Shown here: positions 27,063-36,634 of the stretch, in pieces | Position numbering within the stretch: position 1 is the stretch's first letter | How the letters are laid out: each line of letters starts with the position of its first letter | Assembly (NCBI GenBank): GCA_029267175.1 | Contig: JARIDJ010000069.1 | Coordinates: 1-49,340 of the forward strand | Direction of reading: 5' to 3' | DNA from: Psychrobacter sp. | GTDB taxonomy: Bacteria; Pseudomonadota; Gammaproteobacteria; Pseudomonadales; Moraxellaceae | Length of the DNA stretch: 49,340 nucleotides | Position numbers and translations under genes: made by a program | The notes under the pieces: generated by a model | Told to the model about the DNA's origin: nothing | The model's database searches: none | Seen by the model: the letters and a program-made list of their open reading frames with translations, nothing else

Positions 27063-27941
27063 ATGAATACCAAAGGCATTATATTAGCAGGTGGTTCTGG
27101 CACTCGGCTCTATCCTATCACTAAAGGCGTCTCCAAGCAGCTATTACCTATCTATGATAAACCAATGATTTATTATCCTTTATCAGTGCTAATGCTGGCA
27201 GGTATTCGTGAAGTGCTTATCATTAGTACGCCTGATGATATCGATGGTTTTAAACGTTTATTAGGTGATGGTAAAGAAGTTGGTATTAATATTAGTTATG
27301 CCGTCCAGCCTAGTCCTGATGGTCTTGCTCAAGCTTTTATTATCGGTGAAGACTTTATTGGTGATAGTAATGTTTGCCTGGTACTCGGTGATAATATATT
27401 CTATGGTCAAGGATTTACCCCACTATTGCAACAAGCAGCTACTAGACAAAAGGGCGCTACCGTTTTTGGTTATCAAGTGAAAGATCCAGAGCGTTTTGGA
27501 GTAGTAGCATTTGATGAGAATAAACGTGCCATCTCTATAGAAGAAAAGCCCAATAAGCCCAAGTCTAATTACGCCGTCACTGGGCTTTATTTCTATGATA
27601 ACGATGTGATTGAGATTGCTAAGCAAGTAAAACCTTCTGAGCGAGGTGAGCTTGAGATTACGACTGTCAATCAGCTGTATATGGAGCGTGGTGATCTAAG
27701 CGTAGAGTTATTAGGTCGTGGCTTTGCTTGGCTTGACACAGGTACTCATGAAAGCTTGCTTGAAGCTGGTATGTTTGTGGAAACCATAGAGAAGCGCCAA
27801 GGTTATAAAATAGCTTGTTTAGAGGAGATTGCCTACAACAACGGCTGGCTGACAAAGCAGCAGCTGTTAGAGATTGGCAATTCCATGAGTAAGAATGTTT
27901 ATGGTCAGTATTTAATGTCATTAGCAGAAGATGAATTATGA
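27063..27941 (+). CDS. rfbA: Glucose-1-phosphate thymidylyltransferase
   Basis: RfbA (RmlA) makes dTDP-glucose from glucose-1-phosphate and dTTP. The 292-aa protein has the nucleotidyltransferase signature GGSGTRLYP (10-18), [20 protein letters not shown] and the late [13 protein letters not shown]. Length and sequence are standard. It starts at the base after the rfbB stop and overlaps the next gene by 4 nt, so translation is likely coupled. Confidence 0.97.
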   Translation: MNTKGIILAGGSGTRLYPITKGVSKQLLPIYDKPMIYYPLSVLMLAGIREVLIISTPDDIDGFKRLLGDGKEVGINISYAVQPSPDGLAQAFIIGEDFIGDSNVCLVLGDNIFYGQGFTPLLQQAATRQKGATVFGYQVKDPERFGVVAFDENKRAISIEEKPNKPKSNYAVTGLYFYDNDVIEIAKQVKPSERGELEITTVNQLYMERGDLSVELLGRGFAWLDTGTHESLLEAGMFVETIEKRQGYKIACLEEIAYNNGWLTKQQLLEIGNSMSKNVYGQYLMSLAEDEL

Positions 27942-28336
27942 GTTTAATTAGTTGGGTAAGCTTCCCTCCGCTAGGTGATGATCGTGGCTCATTAGTAGCT
28001 CTAGAAGCAGAAAAGACAGTCCCTTTTGCCATTAAGCGAGTGTACTATATTTTCGGTACGCAGCAAGGGGTTGCTCGTGGTTTTCATGCGCACCGCAACC
28101 TAAAGCAAGTTGCGATTTGCGTCACTGGTAGTTGCCGAATGGTCTTGGATAATGGTCATCAACGTGAAGAAGCTTGGCTAGATTCGCCAACTAAAGGTTT
28201 GTTGATTAATGATCTAGTTTGGCGAGAGATGCAGGATTTTAGTGAAGATTGCGTCCTTCTAGTGCTAGCTAGCGAGCATTATGATGAAACTGACTATATT
28301 CGCGATTATGATGAGTTTTTAAAGGCGATTAGGTAA
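27938..28336 (+). CDS. fdtA: FdtA/QdtA-like dTDP-4-keto-6-deoxyhexose 3,4-ketoisomerase
   Basis: The 132-aa single-domain cupin matches the WxcM/FdtA family. [14 protein letters not shown] and [27 protein letters not shown] hold the histidines of the active site. [12 protein letters not shown] and [20 protein letters not shown] follow. FdtA and QdtA move the keto group from C4 to C3, giving the 3-keto sugar that an aminotransferase then aminates. Whether the product has galacto (Fuc3N) or gluco (Qui3N) configuration cannot be read off. It overlaps rfbA by 4 nt. Confidence 0.9.
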   Translation: MSLISWVSFPPLGDDRGSLVALEAEKTVPFAIKRVYYIFGTQQGVARGFHAHRNLKQVAICVTGSCRMVLDNGHQREEAWLDSPTKGLLINDLVWREMQDFSEDCVLLVLASEHYDETDYIRDYDEFLKAIR

Positions 28337-29397
28337 TGAAGAAAATTTTATTAGCGGGTGCAGGCGGTGCACCGACAGAAGGAGTCGTTCATTCTTTACG
28401 CAAAAATCCAGATAATTATATTATTGGTATGGGCTCTGAACCAACTGACCTCATATTGTCGCAAGCTCATAAAAAGTATTATATCCCTTATGCTAATACT
28501 CTTGAATATAAAGATAAGTTGCTTGATATCATAGACAAAGAAAATCCTGATCTTATTCACTTTCAAAATGACTTAGAGATATATCATTCTTCTTTAATTA
28601 GAAAGGATATAGAAGCAACAGGTACAAAAGTGTTTATGCCAGAGCATTCTGTAATTGATACTTGCGTACACAAGTATAAGTCGTATCAAGCTTTTAAAGC
28701 TGCAGACGTGGTAGTGCCCAAAAACATAGAAATTAACACAGAAAACGATCTAAAAAGAGCATTTAAAGAGCTGGCTGATTCAACTGGCAAAATTTGGTTG
28801 AGAGACAGTGGTATTGGTGGCGGTGGTAAGGGAGCCTTACCAACCAGTGATTATTCTTTAGCTAAGTCGTGGATTGACCACTATCAAGGTTGGGGTGAAT
28901 TCGTTGCGGCAGAAATGCTAACACCAGATACTGTCACTTGGCTCTCTATATGGCATCATGGCGAATTGATAGTAGCTCAAACGAGAGCTAGACAGGGTTG
29001 GACACATGGTAATAGATCTATATCTGGTGTGACGGGTGTAACTAAGGTAGGCGTGACAATAACGGATGATCAAGTTACCAAAGTTGCTATAGACTCTGTT
29101 AAGGCGGTAAGCGATAAACCGCATGGAATATTCGGTGTGGATATGGCCTATGACAAAAATGGAGTTCCTAATCCAACAGAGATAAATATATCAAGGTTTT
29201 TTACTACAGTCAGGTTCTTTACTGAAGCAGGTTTAAATATGCCAGAAATCTTTAAACAGTTAGCATTAGGTGAACAGCTTAGTATTAATAAAAACTTAGT
29301 GAACCCATTAGAAAATGGTCTAATGTGGGTAAGAGGCATGGATACTGAACCACGTTTAATAGTAAATTCAGATATAAAACAAGAGATTATTTTCTAA
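28336..29397 (+). CDS. ATP-grasp domain protein (carbamoyl-phosphate-synthase-like ligase)
   Basis: The 353-aa protein opens with a Rossmann-like KKILLAGAGGAPTEGVVHSL. It carries an ATP-grasp glycine loop, GIGGGGKGA (159-167), and a late metal-binding PTEINISRFFTTVRFF (about residue 286). Such enzymes form acyl-phosphates with ATP and join them to an amine or thiol. The single-base overlaps on both sides show tight translational coupling with the ketoisomerase and SDR genes. The role is unknown; it may attach an acyl or amino-acid group to the amino sugar. Codon use is more AT-rich than in rfbA/B. Confidence 0.8.
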   Translation: MKKILLAGAGGAPTEGVVHSLRKNPDNYIIGMGSEPTDLILSQAHKKYYIPYANTLEYKDKLLDIIDKENPDLIHFQNDLEIYHSSLIRKDIEATGTKVFMPEHSVIDTCVHKYKSYQAFKAADVVVPKNIEINTENDLKRAFKELADSTGKIWLRDSGIGGGGKGALPTSDYSLAKSWIDHYQGWGEFVAAEMLTPDTVTWLSIWHHGELIVAQTRARQGWTHGNRSISGVTGVTKVGVTITDDQVTKVAIDSVKAVSDKPHGIFGVDMAYDKNGVPNPTEINISRFFTTVRFFTEAGLNMPEIFKQLALGEQLSINKNLVNPLENGLMWVRGMDTEPRLIVNSDIKQEIIF

Positions 29398-30296
29398 TGA
29401 AAATACTATTGACAGGTGCGTCGGGATTTGTAGGAAGTCATTTACTTTCTTCTTTGATAAGAAAGTTTGGTAATGATTCTATTGTTGCACTAACCTCTAA
29501 GAAAATCGCTAATGTTGAATGCTTAATTTATAACTCTATTGATAATTTTAGCTTAGATAAAGCTTCCTTCGATAATATTACTCATATTATCCATGCAGGG
29601 GCATTTACACCAAAAAATAATCATCAAGCAAATGATATAGACTTAGCTTTCAGTAATATTCAGTACATAAAAGAACTGCTTTCTTATTCCTTTTTAAGTT
29701 TAGTTAGATTTGTAAATATTAGCACTTTAGATGTATATTCTGTAACTGGTACTAAGCTTTCAGAAAGTTCTAACGTAGATCCTATAAGTCTTTATGGTTC
29801 ATCTAAACTCTACTGTGAAAAAATGGTAAAAGTTTTTGCTAAGCAGAAAGAGATAAGATACCTGAACTTGCGCATAGGACACGTCTATGGGCCAGGCGAG
29901 GAAAAGTATAAAAAAGTCATTCCTATTGCCATGAAAAATATTATTGAAAACCAGCCTCTAGAGATATGGGGTGAAGGAAAAGATCTAAGAAGCTTTATAT
30001 TTATTGAAGATGTCATTGACTCAATTATGAGCTCAGTTGAGTCTGCTGTGAATAATATAGATATTAATGTGGTTTCAGGTCATGCGGTCACTATTCATGA
30101 GCTACTAGATAAAATTATTAGCGTGAGTGGTAAAGCTGTAGTGGTGAATAAAATAGAGTCTAACCATAAGAAAAGAGATTTAGTTTTTGATAATAGTCTG
30201 TTGTTGAAAGTGCTTTTGGAAAAAGAAACAGATTTAATAGATGGTTTGACTAAGGAGTATGACTATATGAAGGCTAAGTATGAAAATAGTCTTTGA
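29397..30296 (+). CDS. NAD-dependent epimerase/dehydratase (extended SDR)
   Basis: The 299-aa protein has the NAD loop TGASGFVGSH (6-15), the active-site pair Y133/K137 in SLYGSSKLYCEK, and later RIGHVYGPGEEKY and WGEGKDLRSFIFIEDV. That is a typical nucleotide-sugar epimerase, dehydratase or 4-reductase. The reaction cannot be told from sequence. It overlaps the ATP-grasp gene by one base and the HAD gene by 17 nt. It is AT-rich, suggesting recent transfer of this segment. Confidence 0.85.
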   Translation: MKILLTGASGFVGSHLLSSLIRKFGNDSIVALTSKKIANVECLIYNSIDNFSLDKASFDNITHIIHAGAFTPKNNHQANDIDLAFSNIQYIKELLSYSFLSLVRFVNISTLDVYSVTGTKLSESSNVDPISLYGSSKLYCEKMVKVFAKQKEIRYLNLRIGHVYGPGEEKYKKVIPIAMKNIIENQPLEIWGEGKDLRSFIFIEDVIDSIMSSVESAVNNIDINVVSGHAVTIHELLDKIISVSGKAVVVNKIESNHKKRDLVFDNSLLLKVLLEKETDLIDGLTKEYDYMKAKYENSL

Positions 30297-30891
30297 TCTC
30301 GATGGTACATTGATCTGCTCAAAAGTGAGACTTCACGAACTATTTTGTGCTTTAGTCGGTAATAGAGAACTAAGTTTCGATACTTATTGGGATCTAAAAT
30401 TCGACCTTAATAGTAATCAGGATATTTTAAAAAATCATTATGATTATTCTGATGAAAAGACTGATTTTTTTGTGCAGAATTGGATGAAAAAAATAGAAGA
30501 AGATAGCTATTTAAATTTTGACACTCCAGTTGAAGGTTTACATACTTTTTTACAACAGTTGTCAAAAAAAAATACACTCTATATATGTACAGCTAGGCAG
30601 TCTATATCTCAGACAAAAAAGCAACTTGAAAATTTACAAATGTTAGGTTTTTTTAGTGAAGTATTCGTAACAGAGCAAAAGCATTCTAAAGTTGAGCTAT
30701 TAACCAATAGCAAACTTTCCTTTTGCAATGAAGACTGGTTTGTAGGGGATACGGGGCACGATATAAATACGGGTAAAGAGCTAGGTATGAAAACATGTGC
30801 GGTCTTAAATGGATTTATGTCAGAGAGTGTGCTTAAAACTTACTCCCCTGACTTAGTAGTCGATAATATTACCTATTTTGGTAACAGTTAA
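30280..30891 (+). CDS. HAD-family hydrolase (phosphoglycolate-phosphatase-like)
   Basis: The 203-aa protein has all four HAD motifs: DLDGT (6-10), the threonine in ICTARQS (about 104), the lysine in KHSKVELL (about 142) and VGDTGHDINTGKELG (about 155). The insert after motif I is helical, as in the phosphatases of subfamily I. Its start lies inside the SDR gene (17-nt overlap). It may dephosphorylate a sugar or acyl intermediate made by this operon. Substrate unknown. Confidence 0.85.
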   Translation: MKIVFDLDGTLICSKVRLHELFCALVGNRELSFDTYWDLKFDLNSNQDILKNHYDYSDEKTDFFVQNWMKKIEEDSYLNFDTPVEGLHTFLQQLSKKNTLYICTARQSISQTKKQLENLQMLGFFSEVFVTEQKHSKVELLTNSKLSFCNEDWFVGDTGHDINTGKELGMKTCAVLNGFMSESVLKTYSPDLVVDNITYFGNS

Positions 30892-30918
30892 TTCATTACA
30901 TTATTTGTGGAAAAATAA

Positions 30919-32025
30919 ATGATTCCTTTTTTAGATTTAAAGGCTATTAATGCCCAGTATCGTGATGAGCTTGTAGCAGCTGCTACTCGAGTTATTGTAT
31001 CAGGATGGTACATCAATGGTGAAGAGATTGCTAAGTTTGAACATAGCTTTGCTGATTATTGTGGAACTAAATTTGCTATTGGGGTTGCTAATGGTTTAGA
31101 TGCTCTAGTCTTAACGCTTCGAGCTTGGATAGAGCTTGGCAAACTTCAAGAGGGCGATGAAGTTATCGTACCGTCTAATACTTATATTGCCAGTATATTG
31201 GCGATTAGTGCTAATAATTTAATTCCTATATTGATTGAACCTGATCTTAATACTTATAATATCGACCCTAAAAATATTGAGTCTGCGATAACTGAGAAAA
31301 CTAAAGTGATCTTGCCAGTTCATTTATACGGTCAGTTGGCGAATATGCCAGCTATTATGGACATTGCCCAGCGTCATAATCTACTGGTGCTAGAAGATGC
31401 CGCACAGGCACATGGTGCTATGTTAGATGCTAAAAAAGCAGGAAACTGGGGTAATGCCGCAGGTTTTAGTTTTTACCCTGGCAAGAATTTAGGAGCGCTA
31501 GGAGATGCTGGAGCGATTACGACTAATGATGATGAATTAGCTAATGTATTACGAGCGCTACGTAATTATGGTTCGCACGAAAAGTATGAAAATATCATGC
31601 AAGGCGTTAACAGTCGTTTAGATGAGATTCAAGCGGCTATGCTTAGTGTTAAATTGCATCATCTAGATACTGAAATTACTCACCGTCGTAAAGTAGCTCA
31701 GGCTTATCTTCAAGGTATCAATAATCCAGAAATTACCATGCCCACTATAAATGAGGATAGCGCTCACGTTTGGCATGTTTTTGTTGTTCGTTGTAAGCAA
31801 AGAGATGAACTACAGAGTTACTTAGCTGAAAATGGTGTGCAGACGCTTATTCATTATCCTATTCCCCCACACAAGCAACAAGCCTATAAAGAGTGGAATG
31901 ATCTAAGCTACCCTATTTCCGAAAATATTCATACAGAGGTGTTAAGTTTACCAATAAGTCCAGTATTAAACTTAAAAAACGTTGAAAAAGTAATAAGACT
32001 ATGTAATCAATTCAATTTAAAATAA
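30919..32025 (+). CDS. fdtB: FdtB/QdtB-like dTDP-3-amino-3,6-dideoxyhexose aminotransferase (DegT/DnrJ/EryC1/StrS)
   Basis: The 368-aa protein is a full-length sugar aminotransferase with the pyridoxal-phosphate lysine K189 in [16 protein letters not shown] and the family opening [31 protein letters not shown] and the tail THIH-type segment ([14 protein letters not shown]) are typical. Together with the FdtA-like isomerase it would make dTDP-3-amino-3,6-dideoxyhexose. The N-acetyltransferase FdtC that normally completes the pathway is not in the window. GGAAAA precedes ATG 30919. Confidence 0.9.
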   Translation: MIPFLDLKAINAQYRDELVAAATRVIVSGWYINGEEIAKFEHSFADYCGTKFAIGVANGLDALVLTLRAWIELGKLQEGDEVIVPSNTYIASILAISANNLIPILIEPDLNTYNIDPKNIESAITEKTKVILPVHLYGQLANMPAIMDIAQRHNLLVLEDAAQAHGAMLDAKKAGNWGNAAGFSFYPGKNLGALGDAGAITTNDDELANVLRALRNYGSHEKYENIMQGVNSRLDEIQAAMLSVKLHHLDTEITHRRKVAQAYLQGINNPEITMPTINEDSAHVWHVFVVRCKQRDELQSYLAENGVQTLIHYPIPPHKQQAYKEWNDLSYPISENIHTEVLSLPISPVLNLKNVEKVIRLCNQFNLK

Positions 32026-32069
32026 TTTTTATTTTAATAAAATTTCATATCAAAATTCTGGGGTAGCTG

Positions 32070-33287
32070 GTGATAGAAGACTTGGAACTAGTTAGAAAAT
32101 CTATTTCTAATCGTATGAAGGTAGTAAAATTTAAGCTGCGTCATAGACGAATGAAAAAGCTATCTATTAAAGAGTTGGCTAGCTGTACTTTATTGGAGCA
32201 GAACTATGAGGAAGATGTTTCTGTCAGTCCAAAGTATATCAACCAAGATCAATATGAATTGAGTTATCCAGTTGTAGACATCAAGCTTTACCATTTTAAA
32301 AATGTATTTTGTAATGTGAATAGTGCTAGTTTCGTTACTCAGGATTTGAATAGTATTTATATAGAAGAGTTTCCCTATATTGATTGTGAGCAAGCCAACT
32401 ATAAATCAGGGTTTTTAATTAAGCATGATAGTAATTCGGCTTATATCAGAAATATAAAGATAAATAAGGTAAAAAATATTGAAACAGTAATTTTTTTAGG
32501 AGGAAATGGTTCTTCTAATTTTTATCACTGGATGATCGAAATAGCTCCAAAGCTATTACTATTGAATAATGATTTACTTAAAGACCTTAATGTAAATAAA
32601 ATACTGATCAATGAGTGTGTAGTAAAAAACGATAATTATGCTCGAATTTTAGAGCAATGTACCAGTCACTTAATACATGTTGAATTTGTTTACATAAATC
32701 AAGAGGATAGTTTTTTCATAAATAACCTATACTTTATTAACACTTTTAATCAAACAGTTTATAATTTCACAAGTATTCAAACTAGTTATCAAACAACAAC
32801 TATATATAATGCAAATAATCTGGAAAGTTTGAGGTGCCGACTATACGATGGTGTACTAGAAAAAAGAAAAATTTATCATAAGAAATTATTTATTTTGCGT
32901 AACGAAAGCGCTGTTAGTAAATATAATAAAAGAACCTACAATCAGGATGAGGTGTTTAAGTTCTTCGAACAAGAAGGGTTTGTAGGTATATACCTCGATA
33001 GCTTTACTATAGATGAACAAATAAGTATTTTTAATAATGCTGATTTTATTGTGGGACCTACTGGAGCATCATGGTCAAATCTAATTTTTGCCAAAAGTAC
33101 AGCTAAAGCTATCAGTTGGTTACCCGAGCAATTAAAATACTTTGATACTTATTCTACCTTAGCTCATTTGAGAGGGGTTGATATGACTTTTCTTAAATAT
33201 AAAACAGCAGATGAATATATACATGGTCCCTACAACATAAATGTAAATGATATTGCTGATATTTATTATGAAATGATTGCAGAGTAG
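32070..33287 (+). CDS. Glycosyltransferase family 61 protein
   Basis: The 405-aa protein starts at GTG 32070, with GGGG about 8 nt upstream; an ATG 15 codons later is an alternative. The family-61 (DUF563) signatures are GGNGSSNFYHWMIEIAPKLLLLN (about 147-168), RNESAVSKYNKRTYNQDEV and the C-terminal FIVGPTGASWSNLIFA. GT61 enzymes transfer xylose or related sugars in many surface glycans. It is strongly AT-rich. It probably adds a sugar to the lipooligosaccharide outer core. Confidence 0.85.
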   Translation: MIEDLELVRKSISNRMKVVKFKLRHRRMKKLSIKELASCTLLEQNYEEDVSVSPKYINQDQYELSYPVVDIKLYHFKNVFCNVNSASFVTQDLNSIYIEEFPYIDCEQANYKSGFLIKHDSNSAYIRNIKINKVKNIETVIFLGGNGSSNFYHWMIEIAPKLLLLNNDLLKDLNVNKILINECVVKNDNYARILEQCTSHLIHVEFVYINQEDSFFINNLYFINTFNQTVYNFTSIQTSYQTTTIYNANNLESLRCRLYDGVLEKRKIYHKKLFILRNESAVSKYNKRTYNQDEVFKFFEQEGFVGIYLDSFTIDEQISIFNNADFIVGPTGASWSNLIFAKSTAKAISWLPEQLKYFDTYSTLAHLRGVDMTFLKYKTADEYIHGPYNINVNDIADIYYEMIAE

Positions 33288-33355
33288 TTAGTTATAAATA
33301 TTTTCTTTATTTATTGATATTCTTATTAATTTCATTTAATGCTTTGGTAAAATAT

Positions 33356-34231
33356 ATGCAAATTCAAGAACCTCTAGTCTCAGTTGTTATCCCCTGCTAT
33401 AACCATGAAAGCTTTATTCAAGACTCCATTCAAAGTGTCATTGATCAAACGTACCAAAATATTGAGTTAATTATTATAGATGATGGTTCTAAAGATAGAT
33501 CTGTTGAAAAGATGCAAGAAATGATTAGTGCCTGTAAAAAAAGGTTTGTCAGGTTTGAGTTTAGATTTAGACCTAATAAAGGACTAAGTACTACGCTTAA
33601 TGAAGCTATAGAATGGTGCGAAGGCAAATATTTGGCAGCTATAGCATCTGATGATGTTATTTTAAAAGATAAAACTGAAGTTCAAGTAGGTTTTTTAGAA
33701 AAGCATTCTGACATTACAGCAGTTTTTGGTGGAGTTAAACTAATTGATGATGAGTATAACGAGCTAGGGATAAAGCTAAAACCAGCTACTACCTATAGCT
33801 TTGAAAGTATCATCATGCATAAGTTTGACCTTCCAGCACCTACTCAAATGATAAGACTTGAGTCTATTAGACAAGTAGGGGGCTACGATCCTGATATTAT
33901 ATTAGAAGATTGGTACATGTGGCTTAAACTAGCGCAAAATGGCCAAGTTCATTATATGAATCAAATATTTGCTTTATACAGGCAGCATGATAGTAATGCT
34001 TCTAAGAATTTAGAGAAAATGTTGCAGGGTAGGATAGATGTGATTAATAGCTTTAAGGATTCCGAACACTATAGTCAAGCTCTCAAAAAGATAGAGTGGC
34101 TCAATGCACGAGCTCGATATAAAGATAGTGAACAAGATAAAAATATTTGGAAGCTTTTTTCAATGAGACCATTTAAAACAGTAGATATGTTAATTAATGA
34201 CTTTATAAAAAAAGTAAAGAATAAAAAATAA
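33356..34231 (+). CDS. Glycosyltransferase family 2
   Basis: The 291-aa GT-A enzyme begins QEPLVSVVIPCYNHE, with the nucleotide-binding IIIDDGSKDRS (about 39-49) and a metal-binding ASDD (about 96-99). GGVKLIDDE and the aromatic LEDWYMWLKLAQNGQV are typical of family 2. I chose ATG 33356, which precedes the conserved start directly. The in-frame TTG at 33314 would add a hydrophobic leader not usual in this group. It is the last gene of the left arm and faces the convergent right arm 99 nt away. Confidence 0.9.
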   Translation: MQIQEPLVSVVIPCYNHESFIQDSIQSVIDQTYQNIELIIIDDGSKDRSVEKMQEMISACKKRFVRFEFRFRPNKGLSTTLNEAIEWCEGKYLAAIASDDVILKDKTEVQVGFLEKHSDITAVFGGVKLIDDEYNELGIKLKPATTYSFESIIMHKFDLPAPTQMIRLESIRQVGGYDPDIILEDWYMWLKLAQNGQVHYMNQIFALYRQHDSNASKNLEKMLQGRIDVINSFKDSEHYSQALKKIEWLNARARYKDSEQDKNIWKLFSMRPFKTVDMLINDFIKKVKNKK

Positions 34232-34330
34232 TTTTGTTAAAGTTTATAAGGGTTTTTATGGTGAGCTAAGATCATGGGTGACTTAATATATATACTAAAT
34301 TATCCATTTGACTAAAATTACCTAAATTTT

Positions 34331-34954
34331 TTAGAAACTGATTTGATCTTTAATTCTTTGCTCCACTTTTTTGACATTACGAGTGTTAATCGTTTTACTC
34401 ATAGCTCTAAAAGGGATAATAAGCTTCTCACCGATCCCATCTACTAAGACGAATTCAGGATAGCCTTGACGTTGTTCGGTATACATAATGCCGCCAATAT
34501 TCACTTCACCGAACACTACATGATACTGGCAGCAGTCCTCAAAAAATTGACTTAAGGCCTCTTTTTGTTGAGTGCCGAACATACTGTTAGCGATAAGATG
34601 CTCTAAAGTAAGCGGAGAACCAGTAGGGCTAATTATCTTTTCAGTAACCAATCCTAAACCTTTATCAGTCGCGACAAAACCATATACCGTTTCGATAGGA
34701 AAAATAAATTTTTTTGCGCTATAGCTATTTTTGCAAAGTTGTAAATATTGTAATAGCTCCCTGCGGAACTGACGATAGATGCCTTGTGAACGCTGTGAGC
34801 GCCAACGATTCTGTGTGGCTCTTCCACCATCGGAGGTAGCGTTTTCAGGTCTCATCAGCTTAATAACTTTATCTAAACTATCCGGATGAGAATAGACGAG
34901 TTTTTGAGTACCTTGACCTAATAACTCTAAATCTTCAGTTATAAGTATGCTCAT
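34331..34954 (-). CDS. YrbL-family protein (protein-kinase-like fold)
   Basis: The 207-aa protein matches the YrbL (PhoP regulatory network) family. It opens LGQGTQKLVYSHPDSLDKVIKLMRP, a glycine-loop and invariant-lysine pattern. The C-terminal GEVNIGGIMYTEQ and FVLVDGIGEKLI segment parallels kinase catalytic and metal-binding loops. YrbL-like proteins are related to sugar kinases that phosphorylate lipopolysaccharide core residues. AGAGGTAAT precedes ATG 34954. It is the last gene of the right arm; a role in phosphorylating the core is inferred from position only. Confidence 0.8.
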   Translation of the reverse strand: MSILITEDLELLGQGTQKLVYSHPDSLDKVIKLMRPENATSDGGRATQNRWRSQRSQGIYRQFRRELLQYLQLCKNSYSAKKFIFPIETVYGFVATDKGLGLVTEKIISPTGSPLTLEHLIANSMFGTQQKEALSQFFEDCCQYHVVFGEVNIGGIMYTEQRQGYPEFVLVDGIGEKLIIPFRAMSKTINTRNVKKVEQRIKDQISF

Positions 34955-34995
34955 ATTACCTCTGTTAGCCCGTAGTTATATTCTTTAATTATCTC

Positions 34996-35772
34996 TTATT
35001 CAAAGGGAATTTGCTTTGCGAATAGAGATTCTTTTGTTTGTGATATCATCCTACTGGCTTCCCTACGTATTTTTGCCAAACCACTTTTTTTACCTGAGCG
35101 CATACGACTGCTACGGTCCTCTTTCAATGAGCTAGGAAAAGTTAGTGTTTCTTTATCAGCGTTGATAATAATGTCTTGGATACAAAGCGCAGGAATCATT
35201 TGATAGACAGGTTCAGAATTTTGAGCGATAAAGTTTTTGAAAATGATTTCATCAATAGGTAGTAATGGTTTATTCAAGGTATAGTCTAACAACAGTTTGA
35301 CGCCTTGTAGAGATAGAATATAACCGCCTGTTCCTAGATGTTTTCCTTTGAGTTGAATGATGTGACGTTTGCTTGATAAAATCTCTTGGCTTTTAGGAGC
35401 CAAAAAAACTTTATTATAGACCGTTTCAATCTTTATAATATTCCATTCAGGTTTTATCCATTCAGAGCTATTAAGTAGGTATTTAGCGTCTTGGCCTAAA
35501 TAAACATCGTCCTCTAATATGGTCACATAAGGTATGTTTTCGTCAACCATTATCTGCCATATAGCAACATGACTCATCATACAAGCGAGCTCTATAGAAG
35601 ATAAACCACTTGAATCAAAATTATATGGCAAGCCTTTGATGTAAGACGAGACAGTCTCAGGCGTCAAAGCATCAAAAAACTCAAAAGCCACATTGTGTTT
35701 ACCAAACTCTTTTTTAATGTGCTCTCTACGCTCGGTCGCAGATGTTAGGCTAATAACTATATTTTTTATCAT
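34996..35772 (-). CDS. Glycosyltransferase family 25 (LOS biosynthesis), copy A
   Basis: The 258-aa protein opens NIVISLTSATERREHIKKEF and has ELACMMSHVAIWQ and the metal-binding TILEDDVYL with EDD at 87-89. All are standard for the GT25 galactosyl/glucosyltransferases such as LgtB and Lex1 that extend lipooligosaccharide. The late GTGGYILSLQGVKLLLDY is also typical. It lies 7 nt downstream of a second, diverged GT25 gene. A basic C-terminal tail (RSSRMRSGKKSGLAKIRREASR) may contact membranes. Confidence 0.9.
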   Translation of the reverse strand: MIKNIVISLTSATERREHIKKEFGKHNVAFEFFDALTPETVSSYIKGLPYNFDSSGLSSIELACMMSHVAIWQIMVDENIPYVTILEDDVYLGQDAKYLLNSSEWIKPEWNIIKIETVYNKVFLAPKSQEILSSKRHIIQLKGKHLGTGGYILSLQGVKLLLDYTLNKPLLPIDEIIFKNFIAQNSEPVYQMIPALCIQDIIINADKETLTFPSSLKEDRSSRMRSGKKSGLAKIRREASRMISQTKESLFAKQIPFE

Positions 35773-35779
35773 AATTGCA

Positions 35780-36544
35780 CTACTTATTAAAGTATAAGTT
35801 TTTGATGGCGGCAGCTTTATCTTGCAACATTCTTTTTTGTTTTTTGGCTTTGTAAGTGAAATCCCTGTTTTCTTTATCTTTACGCTTGATGTTTTGTGCC
35901 GCCTCTGTGCCTAATATGTCACTGTCTAAGCCTAACGGTTTGACCAAAGGCGGCCAGATGCCCAAACCTTTACCGTTACCACTTAGCCATCTTTGAAAAA
36001 AGATATCGACTGGCATAGTAATGGGTTTAGCCTGTTCCACGAAATCTTTGGCACCTTGACGCGACCATATTAAGCCCAATCCGCGAATAGGAAAATAATA
36101 GGCATGCCACAAACTGTGATCATTAAAAGTGATGATGTCTTTGGCCAGCTTTTTTTTCTTAGCGGCGATATTAATGAGATACCAGTCTAAGTTTTGCTTA
36201 TTAGCCAAAAAATCTAAAGTATCTTCCATAATAGCTTTAAAATCGGCAGATATTTTCATATCGTCTTCTAATACCACCAAAAAATCCGCATCTGTCTGTA
36301 GAAACTTTTGGGCGCATTTATAATGGCTCAAGTAACAACCAATCTCAGAGCTTAGTAAGCTACGGCCTAAGTTTTTTCTGGTTTGCTGATCGTCGTAATC
36401 CTCAAAGCTAGATAACGCTTTTCCTCGACCATCATAGGCTGAGACTCTCTCAAACTCCCAATTGATTTGCTGCAGCTGATGGGTAGCACTCTGCAAACGC
36501 TGATGACTGCCATCTAAATTGATTAAGTAAGTTATCGTTTTCAT
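35780..36544 (-). CDS. Glycosyltransferase family 25 (LOS biosynthesis), copy B
   Basis: The 254-aa protein opens TITYLINLDGSHQRLQSA and has SSEIGCYLSHYKCAQKF and VLEDDMKIS with EDD at 93-95. RGLGLIWSRQGAKDFVE is the acceptor-side motif. It differs substantially from copy A, so the two are an old duplication with probably different linkages. The C-terminus is rich in lysine (KRKDKENRDFTYKAKKQKR). It sits between copy A and the Stealth gene. Confidence 0.9.
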   Translation of the reverse strand: MKTITYLINLDGSHQRLQSATHQLQQINWEFERVSAYDGRGKALSSFEDYDDQQTRKNLGRSLLSSEIGCYLSHYKCAQKFLQTDADFLVVLEDDMKISADFKAIMEDTLDFLANKQNLDWYLINIAAKKKKLAKDIITFNDHSLWHAYYFPIRGLGLIWSRQGAKDFVEQAKPITMPVDIFFQRWLSGNGKGLGIWPPLVKPLGLDSDILGTEAAQNIKRKDKENRDFTYKAKKQKRMLQDKAAAIKNLYFNK

Positions 36545-36634
36545 AGTTTATATCTTTTAATAACATCAAGGTGATTTAACAATAGTCGTTTAAACCAGAC
36601 AGCTAAAGAGCTTTTTGAATTTTGTAAGTATTAG

